Part shown: in pieces, positions 1-6,400 of the stretch
Layout: each line of letters begins with the position of its first letter
Numbering within the stretch: position 1 is the stretch's first letter
Assembly (NCBI GenBank): GCA_012842035.1
Contig: DUTO01000196.1
Location: 1 to 9,068, forward strand
Length of the DNA stretch: 9,068 nt
Origin: Clostridia bacterium
GTDB taxonomy: Bacteria; Bacillota; Peptococcia; DRI-13; DTU073
Direction of reading: 5' to 3'
The notes under the pieces: model-generated
The model's database searches: none
What the model was told of the DNA's origin: nothing
What the model saw: the letters and a program-made list of their open reading frames with translations, nothing else
Position numbers and translations under genes: made by a program

Positions 1-6
1 TGTTGT

Positions 7-1107
7 TTGAAGACGATGACTGCTTTAATTAATGACTATTTAAATTCCCAAACAAAAAAAACAGTTATTACCGGGAAAATAGAAACCTATCTGCAAGAGA
101 GGTTGGCTCAAGATGGATACTGGCAACAAGGAGGATATTTTTCTTTTGCGGAAAAGATAGAAAATCTTATTCAGTTGGGGCTGATTCGTCCTGTAAAAGC
201 CTCCGGTTTAAATGGAAGGCAACCACCTCTTTATGAAAAGTATAGACTGGTGAAAAAAAGAGATACTCTTGATCAGGCTACAAGGCAAAAGTTGTTAACT
301 CAGTATCATCCACAGATAAAGACGACTCATTATTTAACACATGGCCAGGACTATTACGCAGATAAACCATATCTTCAGAAGTTGGACAGTTTTTTAAAGC
401 AGCATCAGGATTTTGCTTCTTGGTCACTGATTACTGCCAATGAACGTTCTTTTCAGATTTTTCATAATGAAAAATGGTTGTTGTCCAGGCACGGACATCT
501 TTTTGGTCAGCGCACGGGGTTGTCTTTAGCTACTTTACGTTGCTACCAAACCTCCGAGCCCTTTTTTTATTATCCCGTCAGCATACCTAAGGGGACAAAG
601 GAAATTAAGGTACTTATTGTTGAGAATAAAGACACGTTTTTTTCTTTAAAAGAATTATTTCAACAGGGTATCTATACTTGGGCTGACTATGTTTTTTCTC
701 TGTTGATTTATGGTGAGGGACGGAAGATTCAAAAGAGTTTTCGCTTTTACGAAGAACTGGGGGAATATCAAAAATATCAAGCTGATTTCTATTATTTTGG
801 TGACTTAGACCCTGAGGGAATTCGTATTTGGTATGACCTGCAGAAAGAGTATGGACTTGCCATCAAGCCTTTTACTTTGTTTTATCAGGTTTTGTTTGAG
901 AAATGTGGTCAAAAGGCTCCTTCTCTGTCTGCAGGTGAAAAAGCGGGACAGCGTTATTCTAAAAAGGCGATTAAGGCCTTTTTAAATCATTTTGAACAGA
1001 ACCTAGCGATAGGGATTCGGCAAATGTTGGCAGAAAAAAAATACCTTCCTCAGGAAGGTCTGCATTATGTTTTATTAAAAGAATTAGCTGAAAAACAGAA
1101 AAGTTAA
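7..1107 (+). CDS. jetD: Wadjet protein JetD, Toprim-domain DNA nuclease (DUF2220-like)
   Basis: This is the likely nuclease subunit, related to topoisomerase VI A / Spo11 Toprim proteins; in Wadjet it cuts circular DNA trapped by the JetABC motor. Residues are numbered from the TTG at 7. Residues about 15-85 look like a winged-helix DNA-binding region, and the C-terminal part (about 130-360) is the DUF2220-like domain. The Toprim signature is visible: a beta strand ending in Glu206 (LIVENKD) and the metal-binding pair Asp266/Asp268 in YFGDLDPEG. A conserved-looking IYGEG turn lies at 234-238. The catalytic acids are intact, so the protein looks active. The start is uncertain: TTG at 7, ATG at 16 (only a weak GAAG upstream) or a codon left of the window are all possible, since the frame is open to base 1. 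The length of about 366 residues fits a complete or nearly complete JetD. It is the first jet gene, whereas the best-known type I loci place jetD last. Confidence 0.85.
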   Translation: MKTMTALINDYLNSQTKKTVITGKIETYLQERLAQDGYWQQGGYFSFAEKIENLIQLGLIRPVKASGLNGRQPPLYEKYRLVKKRDTLDQATRQKLLTQYHPQIKTTHYLTHGQDYYADKPYLQKLDSFLKQHQDFASWSLITANERSFQIFHNEKWLLSRHGHLFGQRTGLSLATLRCYQTSEPFFYYPVSIPKGTKEIKVLIVENKDTFFSLKELFQQGIYTWADYVFSLLIYGEGRKIQKSFRFYEELGEYQKYQADFYYFGDLDPEGIRIWYDLQKEYGLAIKPFTLFYQVLFEKCGQKAPSLSAGEKAGQRYSKKAIKAFLNHFEQNLAIGIRQMLAEKKYLPQEGLHYVLLKELAEKQKS

Positions 1108-1112
1108 GGTGG
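1106..1112 (+). promoter_or_regulatory. Ribosome binding site of jetA
   Basis: AAGGTGG overlaps the stop codon of jetD (TAA at 1105-1107) and sits just before the ATG at 1115. The full match leaves only 2 bases to the ATG, which is tight; counting only AAGG leaves 5. A GTG at 1109 lies inside the motif and is unlikely to be the start. Placing the site on the preceding stop codon suggests that jetA translation is coupled to jetD. Confidence 0.5.
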
Positions 1113-1114
1113 TC

Positions 1115-2680
1115 ATGAACTTGCAGGTACAATGGCTAGACGATATTTTAAATGGGTTTTCGGAACGGATGGATAATATTGCTGTTTTTATGCCTATTTT
1201 TGAGTTGAACCAGAAAATAAAATATTCTTATCATTTGCCTGCTCTTGCGATTGCGGTGATGTTGTTTATTCTTGAAGATATGTTGCGAGCGGCAAAGAAC
1301 TGTACTTATGAATCGATCGCCTATTTTTTGCAAAAGATTATTTCCAGACAGTATCATGAGGAATTGAGTTATGAACAAGCCTTGGATTTATCCTATTTTA
1401 TCGTGAAAGAGGGTTTGATGAAACAGGGGCGGTTTCATGTTTTTACATATCCTGATTTGGAAACGGGAAGAGAGCAGACCCATAAGTTTAATCTCGTGGA
1501 GTTAGAGGACTACGAGATTAAAGAGCGTTCCGTCAGGTTGAAATTATCAACTGCCGGTGTGGAAATGTTGTTTAAAACGAAAGAAATGTATAATGAACTA
1601 CAGGTTTCCATTACGCAATTATATTTAAGGCAACAGATTCAAAAAGGTGTTTTTGATGGTGCCTTGCGGTCAGTGGAAGAATTGGCGTTAGCTGTTAAAA
1701 ATGAAAAACAGAAGATCCGTCAACTGCAAGAAAATATTATTCGTGATGTTCTTCAGGTAGCCCGAGAACAAGAATTGGAAAGACAGATGGAGAGAATTAA
1801 TGAACAATTAATCAGAGAAAAGACAGTTTTCCAAGAACTGCAAGAATTGATTGATTATACGTTGGAGGAATATTATTCCGGAAAACTTTCGGCACAGGAA
1901 GAACAGGCCATTGAAAAAATTGCTAAAATCCGTCAGCGGTTGACGGAGGTAATTTGTTTGCATGAATCTTTATTCACAGATAAAATCCGTGTACAAAACT
2001 TGATGAATCATTCGATTGAAACGATGATTCTGACAGCCTTTAATACTAAAGTAAATTTCGAAACGGAATTTCTTTTTTCGGCAGTGCAAAACAATGTTCC
2101 TCTTGATGTCCTAAAGAAAGTTTTAGACCCTTTGTTTTCGGCAAAACGTCGTCCTTTCTTTCATCCCGGCAGGGTTTTTGAATCACAGTATTTATATAAC
2201 AGGGAAGAGGACTTGGCCGAAGAACAATGGCTGGAACTCGAGGAGGAACAAATTAGGCGGGAAGAAGAAAAGGAACGGGAAAGGCAAGCAGAACGGGAAA
2301 AAAGAATAGAAAAGTATCTGTTAATGTTGCTGGAACCTTTAGTTATACAGGAGGAAACGACGGTTAGGGCTGTACTGGAATGTTTAAAAGAAAAAGACCC
2401 TGAGGAATATAATGCTTTAGTAAATCAATTGGATTTTTATCCCTTGATTATTCAATTGCATCAGTTGGGGCAGATACCTTTATTGGCTACGTGGGAAACA
2501 GAAACTTTAGTTTTAGATGATTTACCGCGTACTTTGGTTAAAATTGCGGCTGAGTATGAGGAGATACATCAACTAAAGTGTTTTGAACTGGTGGCGTTGG
2601 AGAAAATTATTTCATTACCTAATGGTTATGTCATGTCGGACTTTAAAATAAGAAGAGGTGACCCCGATGGAACTGTATGA
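1115..2680 (+). CDS. jetA: Wadjet protein JetA, kleisin-like (MukF/MksF analogue, DUF5716-like)
   Basis: This is the likely kleisin subunit that bridges the JetC ATPase heads and binds JetB. The 521-residue product has no signal peptide and acts in the cytoplasm. Residues about 30-170 look like a helical winged-helix region, ending in an LSTAGVEMLFKTKEM stretch from about 142 that resembles, from memory, the DUF5716 family. Residues about 184-255 are strongly coiled-coil-like (heptads of Leu/Ile with Glu, Lys, Gln). A highly charged helix rich in Glu and Arg follows at about 370-395, then a C-terminal helical domain to 521 that would contact the ATPase head by analogy with MukF. ATG at 1115 was chosen over GTG at 1109 because the GTG lies within the ribosome binding site. 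The last 14 bases overlap jetB. The role is inferred mainly from position, size and architecture; sequence similarity in this family is low. Confidence 0.78.
   Translation: MNLQVQWLDDILNGFSERMDNIAVFMPIFELNQKIKYSYHLPALAIAVMLFILEDMLRAAKNCTYESIAYFLQKIISRQYHEELSYEQALDLSYFIVKEGLMKQGRFHVFTYPDLETGREQTHKFNLVELEDYEIKERSVRLKLSTAGVEMLFKTKEMYNELQVSITQLYLRQQIQKGVFDGALRSVEELALAVKNEKQKIRQLQENIIRDVLQVAREQELERQMERINEQLIREKTVFQELQELIDYTLEEYYSGKLSAQEEQAIEKIAKIRQRLTEVICLHESLFTDKIRVQNLMNHSIETMILTAFNTKVNFETEFLFSAVQNNVPLDVLKKVLDPLFSAKRRPFFHPGRVFESQYLYNREEDLAEEQWLELEEEQIRREEEKERERQAEREKRIEKYLLMLLEPLVIQEETTVRAVLECLKEKDPEEYNALVNQLDFYPLIIQLHQLGQIPLLATWETETLVLDDLPRTLVKIAAEYEEIHQLKCFELVALEKIISLPNGYVMSDFKIRRGDPDGTV
2653..2660 (+). 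promoter_or_regulatory. Ribosome binding site that fixes the jetB start
   Basis: AAGAGGTG lies inside the end of jetA with a 6-base spacer to the ATG at 2667. This favours that ATG over the in-frame GTG at 2658, which is part of the binding site itself. The jetB start therefore overlaps the jetA end by 14 bases, an arrangement typical of translational coupling between subunits of one complex. Confidence 0.7.
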
Positions 2681-3410
2681 AGCAGATGTGCGCTCGGCTT
2701 TTCGTATCTTTATGCGTCTTTTAGAAAAGGGTGTTATTGAGGAAAATGAGCGGGAGTATCAGCATGAGTATTTACGTAATGAAGTTAGATATATTTTGGA
2801 AGAAGTAATAGAACGAGAGGCTGATGTTAAGATTTTTGCAGCGGGAGGGGTTATTTTTCTTACTCCGGGGGTAGCTAACCGTTTTTTTGGCTATACCAAT
2901 GCTGAATTAAGGGAGAAAATGGGGCTGCGCAACAACAGTGAACTTTATTTAGCTTACTTTATCATCCTTAACCTACTCGCTAAGTTTTATAATAGTGATG
3001 ACCAGTCTTTAGCTTCTCGTCAGTTTGTTCCTTTAGAAGAGTTGGAAGAAACCATAACTCAGCATGTGCAGACGATTATGGAAGCTGAAGAGGAGGAAGT
3101 ACAGATTCAGGAAGAAAACTTTGACCTCAATTTACATAGTGTAGCTGAGGTATGGTTGGACTTGCCCCCTTTTGATGACCAGGTGATTAATCTAAATAGA
3201 GCGCGTAATAATAGAATCAGTCTTTTGTTAAGGGTGATGAGGTTTCTGGAGGAGGAAGGTTTGGCTCAAGTCTTAGATGGTAGAGAGGTCAGGCTCTTAC
3301 CCAAAATGGAATATTTAGTGCTCAAATATTATTTTAATAGTCAGCGCAAAGATTATTTGCTACAGTTATTAGCTCGGGATTTACCTCTGACGCCAGAAGG
3401 AAAAGATTAA
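2667..3410 (+). CDS. jetB: Wadjet protein JetB, MukE/MksE analogue (DUF6063-like)
   Basis: This is the likely KITE-type subunit (tandem winged-helix dimer) that binds the JetA kleisin and DNA. The 247-residue protein is soluble, with no signal peptide or membrane span. Residues 1-135 form an N-terminal helical/winged-helix block that includes a hydrophobic beta-type stretch at 54-66 and the motif FFGYTNAELREKMG at 73-86. From memory this motif, and the following LYLAYFIILNLLAKFY helix at 93-108, match DUF6063 proteins found beside SMC-like ATPases in Clostridia. An acidic linker (139-150, mostly Glu) separates a second winged-helix-like block at about 155-235, with VMRFLEEEGLAQVLDGREVRLLP at its core. 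Two winged-helix blocks are what MukE-like proteins have. It overlaps jetA by 14 bases and ends 17 bases before jetC. The assignment rests on context plus this architecture. Confidence 0.8.
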   Translation: MELYEADVRSAFRIFMRLLEKGVIEENEREYQHEYLRNEVRYILEEVIEREADVKIFAAGGVIFLTPGVANRFFGYTNAELREKMGLRNNSELYLAYFIILNLLAKFYNSDDQSLASRQFVPLEELEETITQHVQTIMEAEEEEVQIQEENFDLNLHSVAEVWLDLPPFDDQVINLNRARNNRISLLLRVMRFLEEEGLAQVLDGREVRLLPKMEYLVLKYYFNSQRKDYLLQLLARDLPLTPEGKD

Positions 3411-3413
3411 AGT

Positions 3414-3419
3414 GAGGTG
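3414..3419 (+). promoter_or_regulatory. Ribosome binding site of jetC
   Basis: GAGGTG just after the jetB stop, with an 8-base spacer to the ATG at 3428. The same GAGGTG core is used for jetB, which suggests matched translation of the complex subunits. Confidence 0.65.
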
Positions 3420-3427
3420 CCAAAATT

Positions 3428-6400
3428 ATGCCACGTCTTAATCGGATTCGAGTAACTAATATTCAGTATGACCACGGTAAAAAACAATTGCCGGACCTTT
3501 TATTTGATGTCAAAAGTCTCGATACTTTATTTATTCTGGCCAATGGAGGCGGAAAGTCTTTGTTGGTTCAGTTGATTTTGCAAGTAATTCTTCCTAATAG
3601 CAGAATGGGTAAGCGGAAGGTTGAAGACTTATTGCAAGCAGGACATTATACCGGGCATATCGCTGTGGAATGGCTTTTGGATAGTTTTGGGGAACGCAGG
3701 CAGTTTTTATGTACCGGTTTTTGTTTTAGTGGGGGGCAAAACACGGAACGTCCGCTTCGTTATTATAATTATCTTTTTGACTATGATGATAGGTCAGAAT
3801 TGACGATTGAAGATTTACCCTTTATTAATACTGAGGAAAAACGTCCTATTCAGTATCAAAAGCTAAAGGATTGGCTCCGGGAAAATGGGATTCAACCTCT
3901 TGATAGACCGGAAACATATCAGGAAAGATTGAAAATATATCAGATCTTACCGGAAGAATGGAAAAATATTCGCAAGACTAATGGTGATGAAGGTGGAGTA
4001 GATAAATTTTTTGAAAAAAGCAAGAGCACTAGACAATTAATGGATAATCTATTAATTCCTTCTGTGGAAGAAATGATTTTTCAGGACGAGCAGAAAAAGC
4101 AAGAGCTGTTTCATGCTTTTACTCAGTATCGGGAAATGCTTTTGGAAATTCCGGTGATCAAACAGAATTTACAAGACTTTGCTTTGATTCGTGATGCTGC
4201 GGAAGGAGTAGTGGAAGAAGCCGAAGTTTTAAACCAACGGCAAAAGACCTTTACGGCACAGACTAAAGAAATTGTCCGCTTGGCTCGGTCTTTTTATGAA
4301 TTCACTACTGTGGCTCAAAAAGCTGTAGAACAATTAGAACAAGAAAAAGAAACAGTCACCATGCAATATAAGGACCTTGAGTGGCAGGAGCGGAGCTATC
4401 AATGGTTTTTGCGGAAATTGGAGTTAAGTAAAGCTAAACTTGCGGAAAATTGTGCCCAAGAAGAATATAAGCAGGCTGAGGGTTTATGGCAAAAAGCAGA
4501 AGATAATGAGAATCGTCTGCAGGCCCTTTATTATTTTAATGAAGTGCAAAAAGCGGTCCAGGAAGGATTGAAGTTTCGCCGCCAATTGGAATTAATGGAA
4601 CAGGCGGAACCGGAATTACAGGTATTGCTGACCCAAAAGAAGCAAGTGCTTAGGTTTGCTTGGCAAGAAAGAAAAACAGAAATAGCAAAACAGCTTTGTA
4701 CTGCAGAAGAGGCTTTAGTGAAGCTCAGAGAGGAAAAAGAAGTTTTAAGCGAGGAAAAGAAAGAAGCAAAGTTAAAGCAGCGAGAATTAACCAAAAAGAT
4801 TGCTGTTGTCGAGAATTGGTTGGCTGAATATAAGAAAAAAAGACAGGACTTGCTGAACTTGGTAGAAACGGCAGAGGTTTTAGACCCTGCTGCTAGTTTA
4901 CAAAAACGCTATGCTATTTTGCAGCACCATGAACAAAGAGAAGCTGAAACTATCGAACGCCAGAGACTATTAGTTTCGCAACGGGAAGAATTGGAACAGA
5001 CAATTTTTAATTTGGGTAAAGAAAAATATCAACTCGAAATAAAGGTCAAAAGTTTAGAGGAAAAGTTAGCAAGGCAGCAAACAGAAGAAGACCATCTGCG
5101 AGGAACGCTTAGTGCTCAAGGAATTTATCTAAAGTCTTTATTGGCAGAAAAAGAAGTGGCGCTATTGAGGGTTAAAGATTTGCTAAGGGAGGTACAGGAG
5201 AGAAAACTAAGTTTACAGGCAGAACTGGCTAATCTCCAGGAAAAATGGGCTCTGGTGGAAGGGCGAGACTATTATGTACCGCATCATGACTTGTTGAGGA
5301 TAAAAAACAGATTAGAAAGGGCCGGAGTTTATACGGTTTTAGGTAGTGAATGGTTAGCGGAACAGTTTTTAACGGAGCCGGAAAAAGAAGCGGTTTTGCA
5401 AAATCAGCCGTTCTTGCCTTTTACGATTTTGTTGGAGGCTAATCAGGTTAATACAGTTAAACATATTGTTAGACAGGGGAAAGAGTGGACTTGTGATGTG
5501 CCCCTGCTGTTTTTGGTGAAGAGTGCCGCTACTTTACAGGGGGAAGAAAGAGGCGAGAATTTCTTTCCTTTGTGGCAGGAGGAGCTGTATCTTTTCCGTC
5601 CCGATACCTTCTCGGTATATACATCGACAGAGTCCTTTTTAGATTTAAAGAACCGGATGCAAGAAAAAATTAAAATTAAACAGCAAGAGGTAGCGGAAGA
5701 AGTTGGGCAGGAAAGGCTTTTGCTTAGCTTACAGGAAAAATTGGCTAATTTTTATTATCAGTATCCGGCAGAAATGGTGCAAGAGTGGGAAGAGGAGAAG
5801 AAACAATTACAGGCTAATGTTCTCTCTCTTGCTCAGGAAATTGAAGCGGAGGAGATACGTAAAAAGCAACTCCAAGAGGAAGGGCTGCAATTAGAAAAAC
5901 TTCTTGTGGAAATAGTTTTGGTCAAGGAGAAATTAAAAGAAATTATAGGTAAGCTAGAGGCATTTAATTCTTTACATCTTTTATATCCAAAGCAAGAGAC
6001 TGAGCAAAAGGAATTAGCTGAAAAATTACAGCAGGTAGAATTAAGATTGGCGAAAAAAGAGGAAAGACTAATAGCAATTTCCGGTGAAGAGGTGGAAAAA
6101 AAGAATAGAATTAAGGACTTAGGTACGCAAAGAGAAGAACACGAGGAGGACTTTAGCAAGTATCGGTTAACCGGAATCGAACCGAAAGGTGAGGAGTTAG
6201 TTGATTATAATCGTGCTTGTATTGAAGTAGAAGGGATTCTTGCTCAATTAAATGAAAAACAGAGTGAACGAGCTAATATTCAAGAGCTTTTGGAAAAAAC
6301 AATTAAGCAGCGTGAGGATGCTTTGTTTGAGGTGGAGAGAACCGGCATTGAAAAAGAGTGGTTAAAGCAAAATCAGCGTTTGGTCAATAGAAAAGAAATT

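Noticed and set aside
1115..2680. JetA as a membrane protein because of a hydrophobic stretch near residues 43-56
   Set aside because: The stretch is short and flanked by charged helix residues; it looks like a buried helix of a winged-helix domain, with no second span or signal peptide.
5833..6159. Minus-strand open frame of 108 codons opposite jetC
   Set aside because: It is rich in Ser, Cys and Phe, as expected from the reverse complement of Glu/Lys/Leu coiled-coil codons, and has no supporting start context. It is a shadow of jetC.
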